This document shows, one piece after another, positions 24,011 through 31,114 of a stretch of 32,443 nucleotides of DNA. The first letter of the stretch is position 1. Each line of letters begins with the position of its first letter. Under the pieces are notes generated by a model. It searched no databases and had not been told where the DNA came from. It saw nothing but the letters and a program-made list of their open reading frames with translations. A program made the position numbers and the translations under genes. The DNA lies in assembly GCA_023250715.1 (NCBI GenBank), contig JAHFAF010000017.1:1-32443 (forward strand). The letters run 5' to 3'. Source of the DNA: Pseudobdellovibrionaceae bacterium (GTDB lineage: Bacteria > Bdellovibrionota > FAC87 > UBA2466).

Positions 24011-24559
24011 CTATTTCTCGGCTTTTCGCGAGTGTTGAACGAGGTAGTGGGCGATGCGATCGGCGGCCTCTTCCATGGCGGTCTCAGTGTAGTCCGTCGC
24101 TTCGGTGACACCGATTCCTCCGACTGTGGAACGGCCTCGTTGTTTGGAATTTCCGGTGACAGTGAGGGAAGAAAGCTTGCGAATAGCGGGTGTGCTTTCA
24201 GCCAGGATGGCGGTGACCTCTATTTCGGAATTTGCGAGGCTATTAGCAAAGACGGAGGTGAGGTCATTGGGCTCTGAGATTTTGTTGAATTGCACGAGAA
24301 GCTTGAGCGTAGCGCCACTTAATTTATTGACTCCGACATGGTCGAAGAGCTCGGTCTTGGCGATGGCTTTAGCTAGAATTCTCCCGAACCTCTCTCGGTA
24401 CTGGTTATCCTTTTCCACTTTGGAGTTGGCCTTCAATAGAATGACGACCTTCTTATGCTGGTCGACAGTCCCAGAGAATTTTTGTAGCTCGGTGATTTCC
24501 CCGGTACTGGCACAGCCCGCCAAAGAGCTAAGAAATAGGAAGAGAAGCGACGTTTTCAT
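24011..24559 (-). CDS. Lipoprotein of unknown function (DUF4410-like)
   Basis: The 182-residue protein has a lipoprotein signal ending in the lipobox LAGC, and is therefore likely lipid-anchored. The mature domain alternates strands and helices (VVILLKANSKVE, RFGRILAKAIAKTELF, LKLLVQFNKI, TAMEEAADRIAHYLVQH), similar in layout to small lipoproteins of the DUF4410 type, which contain a helix after a 'F...L...L' strand pattern. I chose the ATG at 24559, as the frame upstream only adds a non-signal stretch. Function unknown. Confidence 0.6.
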   Translation of the reverse strand: MKTSLLFLFLSSLAGCASTGEITELQKFSGTVDQHKKVVILLKANSKVEKDNQYRERFGRILAKAIAKTELFDHVGVNKLSGATLKLLVQFNKISEPNDLTSVFANSLANSEIEVTAILAESTPAIRKLSSLTVTGNSKQRGRSTVGGIGVTEATDYTETAMEEAADRIAHYLVQHSRKAEK

Positions 24560-24676
24560 TCCTCTATTATGAACCAAATTCGAAGAACTATCTCGCCAGT
24601 TTCGTTACGTGAATGAACGTCTTCATTAATGTAATATTGAGGTAATGGCGTTACGCAATTGGATTGAAGGCTGTTA

Positions 24677-25753
24677 ATGCACCTGCGAATAGCTCTTGCA
24701 CTTGTCTTTTCCCAGCCTGCATTGGGATTCCTTAACGACACTTGCGCCTGTCTCACCAAGCAAGGCCCCAGCGGGTTGGAATGCAAGTTAGCTCCTGGCT
24801 ACCTCCAGCAGGCGGTAAGTAGTCGTCTCTTGAAACCAGGTGAGAAATGCACGGAAGAAATTTGTGCCGAGCTTTACAAAGAGCATCGAGAGCTGAACTC
24901 AGACAATTTTCACTCGCTCACCTGCAGCCGTCTGGTAGTCGATCCCGATAAGATATCCGACGTCGTCAGCTGCGACCCAACCCGACCCACGATGCTTTCC
25001 TTAAGTCTCACCGCGGAATTTGATAAGACCAGCTCCGTGAATATACCCGCCCCGTATCAGTCTCTTCGCTATGATGCGAACGTGTGCAACATCGACAATA
25101 TCGTCAAGAGCGTCGGCGGCTATATCGGAGCTTTGGTGAACCTCAGGTGCAGCTGCAAGAATCTGCTTTTTAATATTAATAGCCACGGAGATGGGGAGGG
25201 AGAACAACATTACACTCTTTGCAATCACACCGTTGATGGCAAGAAGCAGCAGGCCGTGAGGTTCTCTACCCGGGAATTGATGGATAAGCTTCAAGCCGAG
25301 GTTCAAGCCCAAGGTTGCGAGCAGCCCACCTTCGCCATCGACAGCTGTTTCTCTACGAAAGCAGTTGAGGATTTAAAGCAGACGAAGCTTCGCTTCCCAG
25401 TGGTAACTTCCTCTCACTCAAATTGTCTCGCACCTGGGGAATCAAACCTCTGGTCCAAGTACGAAACTTGGTGCCATCGTTGCGATCAAAACTCCGACGA
25501 CAAAGTAGAATTGAGTGAGCTCTCTTCCTGTATTTTGACGAGTAACCCCACCTTTTCTAAAGTTCAATCGCAAGTGACTGGAAAGATTTATTCGATTTCA
25601 AACAACGTAGGGCCTTGGTCGGTCACGAGCGCCAAGGATGCCGATCCCCATACGATTCTCTTCCTTTGCCCGCCAAGGGCCTCGGACCCAGCGGCTAATG
25701 GCCCCGCAATTATCCCCACAAATGATCCCGCGGTAAAAGGACGCTCGCACTGA
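24677..25753 (+). CDS. Secreted caspase-fold (clan CD) cysteine peptidase candidate with an EF-hand loop
   Basis: This 358-residue protein has a short Sec signal (IALALVFSQPALG). The core shows the clan CD layout: a hydrophobic strand leading to a His-Gly pair, LLFNINSHGD (His170), then about 50 residues on, a second strand leading to the cysteine, FAIDSCFST (Cys224), as in caspases and metacaspases (DSCHSG-like). After it comes an EF-hand-type loop, DQNSDDKVELSE (270-281), with Asp, Asn, Asp and the last Glu at the calcium positions. Eighteen cysteines suggest disulfides in the exported protein. GAAGG lies 6 bases before the ATG. Proteolytic activity is inferred, not shown. Confidence 0.6.
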   Translation: MHLRIALALVFSQPALGFLNDTCACLTKQGPSGLECKLAPGYLQQAVSSRLLKPGEKCTEEICAELYKEHRELNSDNFHSLTCSRLVVDPDKISDVVSCDPTRPTMLSLSLTAEFDKTSSVNIPAPYQSLRYDANVCNIDNIVKSVGGYIGALVNLRCSCKNLLFNINSHGDGEGEQHYTLCNHTVDGKKQQAVRFSTRELMDKLQAEVQAQGCEQPTFAIDSCFSTKAVEDLKQTKLRFPVVTSSHSNCLAPGESNLWSKYETWCHRCDQNSDDKVELSELSSCILTSNPTFSKVQSQVTGKIYSISNNVGPWSVTSAKDADPHTILFLCPPRASDPAANGPAIIPTNDPAVKGRSH

Positions 25754-25817
25754 GTTTTATTTCGTACCTTCAAATTGAGGACAATGGGCTTTTTCCGCAA
25801 AATCGGAAGTCAAAATA

Positions 25818-25823
25818 TATAAT
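25818..25823 (+). promoter_or_regulatory. Candidate -10 element for the small secreted protein genes
   Basis: A perfect TATAAT (25818-25823) lies in the gap after the caspase-like gene, with no good -35 at the standard spacing. Transcription would begin near 25830, about 60 bases before the GTG at 25890. Weak evidence. Confidence 0.3.
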
Positions 25824-25889
25824 CCCCATGTTTTTTTGGCGTGATGTGCTAACAGCAGGTCGTAACAAATATTTGAGGAGAGATTAAAA

Positions 25890-26147
25890 GTGAAAAGCTT
25901 CCTGTTACTAATAGTGTCTGCGTTCTGTTTCTTAGCCAGCTCAGCCTATGCGAACCCCAACCCAACTGAATCTGACGGCCCTCGCGCGATTGGTTACACC
26001 TGCACCTGGAAAGATGGGAGCGGAACTCGTAAATACCAGGCTACTAACGGCGAATTAAATGCGGCCTATTTCAAGTCAAAGAACCTCTGCCTTGAAGATA
26101 ATGGATATGATGAAATGGAATGCCGCTTTCAGGGCTGCACAACTTGA
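25890..26147 (+). CDS. Small secreted Cys-containing protein
   Basis: This 85-residue protein starts with GTG, preceded by GAGGAGAG. It has a Sec signal (FLLLIVSAFCFLASSAYA) and a mature part of about 64 residues with four cysteines (TCTW, LCLE, ECRF, GCTT), enough for two disulfides. The sequence is polar, with no repeat or known motif. It is followed 37 bases later by the decapeptide-repeat protein gene on the same strand; the two may be co-expressed. Confidence 0.65.
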   Translation: MKSFLLLIVSAFCFLASSAYANPNPTESDGPRAIGYTCTWKDGSGTRKYQATNGELNAAYFKSKNLCLEDNGYDEMECRFQGCTT

Positions 26148-26184
26148 TTTTAGATACTCAATACCTATGCACAGGAGGCTCCTC

Positions 26185-26526
26185 GTGAAGTTTTCTATTT
26201 TTTTCCTAGGATTACTGTTCTGTCCCTACGGGCATGGATTTGATGGCGGCTACTATCGCTCGTCCGGTCCGATCTATGTTCGTCCCGCTAGTCCAAGTAT
26301 TTTCAGCTCGGGCCGTTCGACCACTTATTCCTATGGAACGACTCGCACGACGACGAACCACTACGGAACGAGTTACAACACTTCGAACTATTATGGCCCC
26401 AGCTACAACACGATCAACAACTATGGCAGTGGCGGTACAACGTTAAATAGTTTTGGAAGCGGTGACATCACAGTCAATCACAACGGCACGGGCCGCGTGA
26501 ACGTGAACTACGGCAACCGACGTTAA
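26185..26526 (+). CDS. Secreted protein with tandem decapeptide repeats
   Basis: The 113-residue protein has a Sec signal (FSIFFLGLLFCPYGHG) and then Tyr/Ser/Pro-rich sequence leading into an unbroken array of 10-residue repeats. The GTG at 26185 was chosen because AGGAGG (26173-26178) sits at ideal distance; an in-frame ATG at 26167 lies ahead of that site. Six repeats run from residue 50, each beginning Tyr/Phe/Asn-Gly and having Thr or Val at position 7 and Asn at position 9. Such regular Asn/Gly/aromatic spacing suggests a beta-solenoid or amyloid-like surface protein. No family recognised. Confidence 0.65.
   Translation: MKFSIFFLGLLFCPYGHGFDGGYYRSSGPIYVRPASPSIFSSGRSTTYSYGTTRTTTNHYGTSYNTSNYYGPSYNTINNYGSGGTTLNSFGSGDITVNHNGTGRVNVNYGNRR
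26332..26508 (+). repeat. Six in-frame 30-base protein-coding repeats
   Basis: Units start at 26332, 26362, 26392, 26422, 26452 and 26482; the first five are 30 bases and the last is 27. Encoded units include YGTTRTTTNH, YGTSYNTSNY, YGPSYNTINN, YGSGGTTLNS and FGSGDITVNH. A residual YGNRR follows the last. Conservation is at protein level; the DNA units differ at many third positions, so the array is old or selected rather than a recent duplication. Confidence 0.8.
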
Positions 26527-26545
26527 TTCCCCCCATTCCCTCTAT

Positions 26546-26575
26546 GGCCTGCTCGTGTACTTATGCGAGCGGGCC
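26546..26575 (+). terminator. Strong hairpin, probable terminator
   Basis: GGCCTGCTCG (26546-26555) pairs with CGAGCGGGCC (26566-26575) over 10 base pairs including one G-U, with a 10-base loop. It lies 20 bases after the stop of the repeat-protein gene. The tail (TCTTCAATTATT) is only moderately T-rich, so termination efficiency is uncertain. Its position argues against a methyltransferase start at the ATG inside the hairpin. Confidence 0.5.
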
Positions 26576-26622
26576 TCTTCAATTATTGGGCTCTTCTTTC
26601 TTCTTCTGATATCTTTAGGTTC

Positions 26623-27285
26623 ATGGAGAAAAAGGGAACGCGGACTCTACACCACCAAGATGCCATTACTTGGTTAGAATCCTCCCCAATTCTTTCGGCC
26701 TCTTCTTTCGTGACCTCATTGCCCGATGTCTCTGAATTTCCCGCGCTCAGTCTCGAGGAATGGAAGAGTTGGTTTTCCCGTGCGGTTTCTCTCATTCTGA
26801 GCCGCTGCCCCGACGAGGGGGTCGCAATTTTTTATCAAACGGACGTGAAGCGGGAAGGTACCTGGGTGGACAAGGGTTATCTCTGTCAGAATGCCGCGGA
26901 CCGGGCCGGAAGTTCCTTGCTCTGGCACAAAGTGGTCTGCAGGATACCGCCCGGAAAAATCTCTTTCGGTCGTCCGGCCTATTCTCATCTGCTTTGTTTT
27001 TCAAAAGGGGTGAAGGCGGAAGTTCCTCGATCCACCCAAGACGTTTTGGTGTCGGCCGGCGAGGCGACTTGGACGAGGGGAATGGGAGTGGATGCCTGTC
27101 TTTTGGCATGCCGGTTTATTCTCAGTGAAACCACTACACGCACTGTCGTAGATCCTTTTTGTGGGCATGGAACCGTTCTCGCCGTTGCGAATGAGCTTGG
27201 TCTCGATGCCATCGGGGTGGAGTTGAGCTCCAAGCGGGTGAAAAAAGCGAAGGCCCTTCAATGTCTTAACTTCCAGTTGGCTTAG
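26623..27285 (+). CDS. Permuted (beta-class-like) SAM methyltransferase, DNA/RNA amino-methylase type
   Basis: The 220-residue protein has the SAM site near its C-terminus, VVDPFCGHGTVLAVANE, followed by IGVELSSKR, as in beta-class N4/N6 amino-methyltransferases, where the catalytic motif comes first. At the expected N-terminal place of DPPY there is TSLPD, so the usual catalytic motif is changed. I start it at ATG 26623; an ATG at 26563 lies inside a hairpin. No restriction enzyme gene is nearby, so it is likely an orphan nucleic-acid methyltransferase, perhaps acting on RNA. It converges on the next gene, with overlapping stop codons. Confidence 0.7.
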   Translation: MEKKGTRTLHHQDAITWLESSPILSASSFVTSLPDVSEFPALSLEEWKSWFSRAVSLILSRCPDEGVAIFYQTDVKREGTWVDKGYLCQNAADRAGSSLLWHKVVCRIPPGKISFGRPAYSHLLCFSKGVKAEVPRSTQDVLVSAGEATWTRGMGVDACLLACRFILSETTTRTVVDPFCGHGTVLAVANELGLDAIGVELSSKRVKKAKALQCLNFQLA

Positions 27286-28358
27286 CTCTTAGCTTCCGTC
27301 CAAAGGCGGGCCATCAGAGTACGGATGGGGCCTAGGTCGCCGAAGAATTTCAACCGCATCAGAACTTCGGGGGACGGGTAGGTAACGGGGGACCGCTGTT
27401 CCTCGAACGGCAATTTTTTACGAGCTGTTAGGTTTGGGCTCGCCATACCGTTAAACTCAATCACCTTTAAGGCGATTTCTGGCCTCAGGAAAAAGTCGAT
27501 AAATGCGTGGGCCTCTTTTACTTTCTGTGAGGTGATGGGAATCGCAAAATTGTCCGTCCAGATAACACCTCCTTCCTTTGGAATATAGAATTTCATCAAA
27601 GGATTTTCTTGATGTGCCTGAAGGCCGTGTGTGGAAAAGGCGTGCGCGATATTCACTTCCCCTCGGGCCATCATCGGAAAGGGCTCCGAGGTAAATAGCG
27701 CGATTCTTTCTTTGATACGTGTAATTTCCTGCCGCGCTTCGACCAGATCCGTAGGGGTGGGATTATTTGGATCCCGCCCCTTCCAGTAGAGAACGCCTGT
27801 GAAAACTTCTCTCATGTCGTCAAGAAGCGAGGTGTGCTTGGGATCGGGGGATTGAAAGAGAAGATCCCAACCGACATTTTCTGAAGCTAGTTTCACTTTT
27901 TCCGTGTTTACGATGATTCCCGTGATCCCCCGAACAAAAGGTATCGTATAGGAGAGTCCCGGGTCGTAGGGGAGGTCTTTGTAATACGGATCGAGGTGTT
28001 TGAAATGAGGTAGGTCCGTTGGAACGAGCTTTGTGAGCATCCCCAGGTGAATCATTTGCCCCACCATGTAATCGGAGGGCTGGATAATGTCATAGCCGGA
28101 GGCTCCCGCTTTCAATTTAGAAAAGAGCTCCTCGTTATTCGAGATATAACTCATCTCGACGGGAACTCCGGTCTCGTCGGTAAAAGCTTTTAAGAGATCA
28201 TCCGGGAAATAATTGCTCCACGTGCAAAGTCTCAAGACAGGAGTTCGGGGAATGTGGGTGAGGCCCCACCATCCTCCGCCAAAAAGGGCGATCACCAGAA
28301 TCAATTGGAGAGTTTTTTTCAGGCCAACCACCTCATTATGACGCATGACACTAGTCAT
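27282..28358 (-). CDS. PotD-like extracellular solute-binding protein
   Basis: This 358-residue periplasmic binding protein is of the spermidine/putrescine type. It has LRLCTWSNYFPDDLLKAF after an N-terminal hydrophobic anchor, GYDIIQPSDYMV, the hinge-region VRGITGIIVNTEKV, and IDFFLRPEIALKVIEFNG near the C-terminus. No lipobox follows the hydrophobic segment, so it is either cleaved or membrane-anchored. No permease or ATPase gene is next to it; it sits at the end of a leftward run after a lipase-like lipoprotein and an unknown exported protein. The start is uncertain: ATG 28358, ATG 28346 or a later codon. Confidence 0.85.
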   Translation of the reverse strand: MTSVMRHNEVVGLKKTLQLILVIALFGGGWWGLTHIPRTPVLRLCTWSNYFPDDLLKAFTDETGVPVEMSYISNNEELFSKLKAGASGYDIIQPSDYMVGQMIHLGMLTKLVPTDLPHFKHLDPYYKDLPYDPGLSYTIPFVRGITGIIVNTEKVKLASENVGWDLLFQSPDPKHTSLLDDMREVFTGVLYWKGRDPNNPTPTDLVEARQEITRIKERIALFTSEPFPMMARGEVNIAHAFSTHGLQAHQENPLMKFYIPKEGGVIWTDNFAIPITSQKVKEAHAFIDFFLRPEIALKVIEFNGMASPNLTARKKLPFEEQRSPVTYPSPEVLMRLKFFGDLGPIRTLMARLWTEAKS

Positions 28359-28378
28359 CTAATTGGGGAAGGGCAACG

Positions 28379-29236
28379 TCATTCAGGGATTCCGAGCTCT
28401 TTTCTCAGGGGCAAATCTTTGTTCCCGTTCTTTTCCCAATAGGGAAGATGAAGCGTTTTCTTTCTCTCTCCTTTTTCTCCATCACTTCCTTCCCACCTTA
28501 AAATATAATGAGGGTACTCATTGGCCACCCAATAGGTTTCCGATCGTTGTCCCACCTGCCATTGCCATCGAGTTTCCCTCTTATCCCGCGATTTTGTCAG
28601 TGTCGCTTTTTCCCAACTGGGCGTCCGGTGGCTAATTCGGGTCGACCAAAGCGACGGAAAAAGGGGGAAGGATCGGGCTTCTCCTTCCTTTTGCCACTCC
28701 CCCTGCAGCTCTCGAATTAATATGGGCAAGGCGTCTTCATAAATTCCTCCGGTAGGACTTGAGAGAAAGTCTTGACGATCCCCTTCCTTTTCAAAATAGG
28801 AGTGTTGCATGCGTCGGGCGCCCTTTTGATCAGGGAGAAGTTGCACGAAAAAATTTCCACACCATTCGATTCCGGATAAAGAAAGTTTCAGAGGGAAAAA
28901 GGAGATTCCAAACTTTTCGTTAATACTCGCAAAGACGGAAGTCATGACGGAGTAATTATAAATTCCCGTCGAGAATTGAATGTTTCTGTTTAGCTTCAGA
29001 ACCGGGACTCTGAATTTTTCGGGTGTCGCGGAGTAGTCTTCGATTTTGATCCGTGTATCTGCGTGTATGTCCTCAGGCACGAAGATGAGAACCGAATACC
29101 CCTTTCTCAGTTCGCCATAACGGGGCTGAGTGAATTGATAAGAAGAGATTTCCGCTTTGCCATTTCCGAATGTGTCCCAAAACGGGGACGAGGCTTCGGC
29201 CAGGGTAACGAGGGAATACAAAAATAAGGCCCACAT
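28379..29236 (-). CDS. Exported protein of unknown function
   Basis: This 285-residue protein has an N-terminal signal (WALFLYSLVTLAEA). It begins with FWDTFGNGKAEISSYQFTQPRYG, of which the FGNGKAE-YxxxQPRYG segment looks like a conserved domain start, and continues beta-rich with many aromatic residues. Two cysteines at most, and no catalytic motif I recognise. It lies 4 bases after the lipase-like gene and 20 bases before the PotD-like gene, so these three are one transcription unit. An envelope role is plausible. Confidence 0.6.
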   Translation of the reverse strand: MWALFLYSLVTLAEASSPFWDTFGNGKAEISSYQFTQPRYGELRKGYSVLIFVPEDIHADTRIKIEDYSATPEKFRVPVLKLNRNIQFSTGIYNYSVMTSVFASINEKFGISFFPLKLSLSGIEWCGNFFVQLLPDQKGARRMQHSYFEKEGDRQDFLSSPTGGIYEDALPILIRELQGEWQKEGEARSFPLFPSLWSTRISHRTPSWEKATLTKSRDKRETRWQWQVGQRSETYWVANEYPHYILRWEGSDGEKGERKKTLHLPYWEKNGNKDLPLRKELGIPE

Positions 29237-29240
29237 GGGC

Positions 29241-30638
29241 CTAATTCTTCAACGAATCGATGATATGAGCACGGGCCTCCGCGGCGCCGCCGGCACTTGC
29301 CTGATGGTTGAGGTTGGAGAACGTCTTACAAGATCGGACGGCGGAGCCAGGAACATCCAGCCCCTTCAAACAAGGTCCGAGCGCCAAATGGTAGTCCGCA
29401 AAGCCGTCTCCTACTTGGTATTGGCTCCAGCTTAGTGCGTTTTCTAGAAAGTCCGTGGACCCATTCTCCGGGCGTAAGTCATTTTGGAGAAGAGCAATTT
29501 TATGAAGACCAGCCACTCCCTTTTCGAAAACCGATTCCAAGTTTTCTGCGTGAATGCCTCCCAGGGATTCGCCGAAAGCCCTACATAACTCTTCATGGGC
29601 AAAATGGCGTGTCGCCTCGAGCTTGCCCCGAGGGGCCGGAGCGCGTGTGCCGCAGCCCACTCCTGTGGTGAGTCTGCCGTCGAATTGAAATTGTGTTCCA
29701 CTTGCCGAGTAGTCCGCCACGAGCCAGTTTTTCTTTTCTAAAACGATGTCGTTGACGAGATAAATGGGACGATTGTTTTCCATGGGCGCTAGCGGGCTTA
29801 AGTCGAACCAGGTGGGATTTGTATTGCTTGTCTTATTCGACTTTAAGTCCCAAACGGAATTTCCCAAATTGAGAAGAAGTTTAGAATAAGCACCGGAGCA
29901 GCCGTCCAAAGCGTCAAATACCCTATTGGCAAGTCCGTGGTGCCCCTCTTCGGCGAGAAGTTTTGCTCCGAGAACGAGGGCTGGGGCTCCGGCCCCTTGA
30001 ACGGTGCCAGTAGCGGAATAAATTTTTCCTAATTGACGGCAACCGGCCTCGCCGATTGTGGAGGTTTTTTCCATGCAGCGACGGGCGATGTTGAACGCCA
30101 CGGCTCCCCCCTTTGAATGTCCGATGAGCGCGCAGCCTATCTGATTTGGCTTTGAGCTAACTTTGCAAACCTCGTCCCGAAGAAACATCTCCGTGCGCTT
30201 CGTCATTTCAAAGACGGTCGTGTTATTGCTTTCTTGTACGGGGACGTAAACTGTTTCGCAGGTGCTTGCGAGGAGTTCGTCGATGATTACGCGACCAAAG
30301 TAAATGGCGGCAAACCCGTCAATTGCGGAATACCCCTCCTTCACCGTTCCCACTGTTTTGTTCAGATTCAAGACCGCATCGAGAAGCCCTTGGTTCACCC
30401 CGTACCCGTGCTGAAGGACACAATTTTGAATGGGATGGGAAATGGGAGTGGCTGGCCTGCGAAAGACGCCAAAGTAAACGTAGCCGGAAACTTTTCCCCG
30501 GTAGGTGGCCATGGCCGGAAGGGCGTGGTCAGTCGCTCCTACTTCATTTTTGCTTCCGAAATTTTGGACTGCAGATCTGCAGGAGAGAAAAGTCAGTGAG
30601 ATCAAGATCCAAGGAACAATAGAGGTATTAACGCGCAT
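29241..30638 (-). CDS. Alpha/beta-hydrolase (lipase/esterase-like) lipoprotein
   Basis: The 465-residue protein has a lipoprotein signal ending LTFLSC. The oxyanion-type segment LQHGYGVNQG is followed later by the nucleophile elbow IGHSKGGA (Ser175 from ATG 30638), the layout of a lipase or esterase. A His such as the one in ADYHLAL near the C-terminus could complete the triad. Extra cysteines suggest disulfides. I use ATG 30638 because the basic residue and hydrophobic core follow directly; no start has a well-spaced ribosome site. It heads the three-gene run ending in the PotD-like gene. Confidence 0.75.
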   Translation of the reverse strand: MRVNTSIVPWILISLTFLSCRSAVQNFGSKNEVGATDHALPAMATYRGKVSGYVYFGVFRRPATPISHPIQNCVLQHGYGVNQGLLDAVLNLNKTVGTVKEGYSAIDGFAAIYFGRVIIDELLASTCETVYVPVQESNNTTVFEMTKRTEMFLRDEVCKVSSKPNQIGCALIGHSKGGAVAFNIARRCMEKTSTIGEAGCRQLGKIYSATGTVQGAGAPALVLGAKLLAEEGHHGLANRVFDALDGCSGAYSKLLLNLGNSVWDLKSNKTSNTNPTWFDLSPLAPMENNRPIYLVNDIVLEKKNWLVADYSASGTQFQFDGRLTTGVGCGTRAPAPRGKLEATRHFAHEELCRAFGESLGGIHAENLESVFEKGVAGLHKIALLQNDLRPENGSTDFLENALSWSQYQVGDGFADYHLALGPCLKGLDVPGSAVRSCKTFSNLNHQASAGGAAEARAHIIDSLKN

Positions 30639-30685
30639 CCTGCCCATATAGCACAATGCGTTAGTTTTGTGGAGAGTGGACCGGC

Positions 30686-30979
30686 TTAGTTGTCCTTGCG
30701 GTCGTGGTGGCCGCGACGGTGGTAGTAGATTTCCTCAACCTGTGAAACGACTTCGCCTGTCTGAGGTCCCGGATTAATGGGCGACAACTCAGGGGCCGAT
30801 TCCGATTCGGAGCTCGAATCATTCCCGTATCCACTTTCCGATTTCGTTTGACTACTCCCACCTTGATTATTGCTCACCACAAAATCGGATAGACTGGGAA
30901 TCTTATTTATTCCACATCCGACGAGGGAAAGAAGAAAAATAGCAACAAACACGTACGACAGAGAATTGAGGTTCTTCAT
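30686..30979 (-). CDS. Small Ser/Glu-rich lipoprotein
   Basis: This 97-residue protein has a typical lipoprotein signal ending in LVGC. The mature 75 residues are low complexity, rich in Ser, Glu, Asn, Gly and Pro, with a basic/His C-terminus (HRRGHHDRKDN). It is likely disordered and surface- or periplasm-exposed, possibly a spacer or metal-binding tail. AGGAG precedes the ATG. No family recognised. Confidence 0.6.
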   Translation of the reverse strand: MKNLNSLSYVFVAIFLLSLVGCGINKIPSLSDFVVSNNQGGSSQTKSESGYGNDSSSESESAPELSPINPGPQTGEVVSQVEEIYYHRRGHHDRKDN

Positions 30980-31093
30980 TTTTCTTTGCTCCTACAGAGC
31001 GCGGGAGGAGCGAAGGGAGGAATGTTACAGAATGCAAACCGGATTCCACTAATTTAGGCATGAGGATTTCTAGATTGTGTCTAGATTCCAGTC

Positions 31094-31106
31094 AGGCCAT
31101 CGGCCT
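31094..31106 (-). other. Short perfect hairpin and local repeats downstream of the aminotransferase gene
   Basis: AGGCC-ATC-GGCCT (31094-31106) is a 5-bp stem with a 3-base loop just after the leftward aminotransferase stop at 31115. GATTCCA occurs three times around it (31042, 31084, 31108) and TCTAGA twice nearby. No T-run follows, so termination is only possible. Confidence 0.3.
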
Positions 31107-31114
31107 TGATTCCA

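Noticed and set aside
26059-26184. Longer start for the repeat protein
   Set aside because: It would overlap the preceding small secreted gene, remove the N-terminal position of the signal peptide, and ignore the AGGAGG directly before GTG 26185.
26332-26508. CRISPR-like array
   Set aside because: The 30-base periodicity is coding repeats without spacers; units differ at the DNA level and stay in frame.
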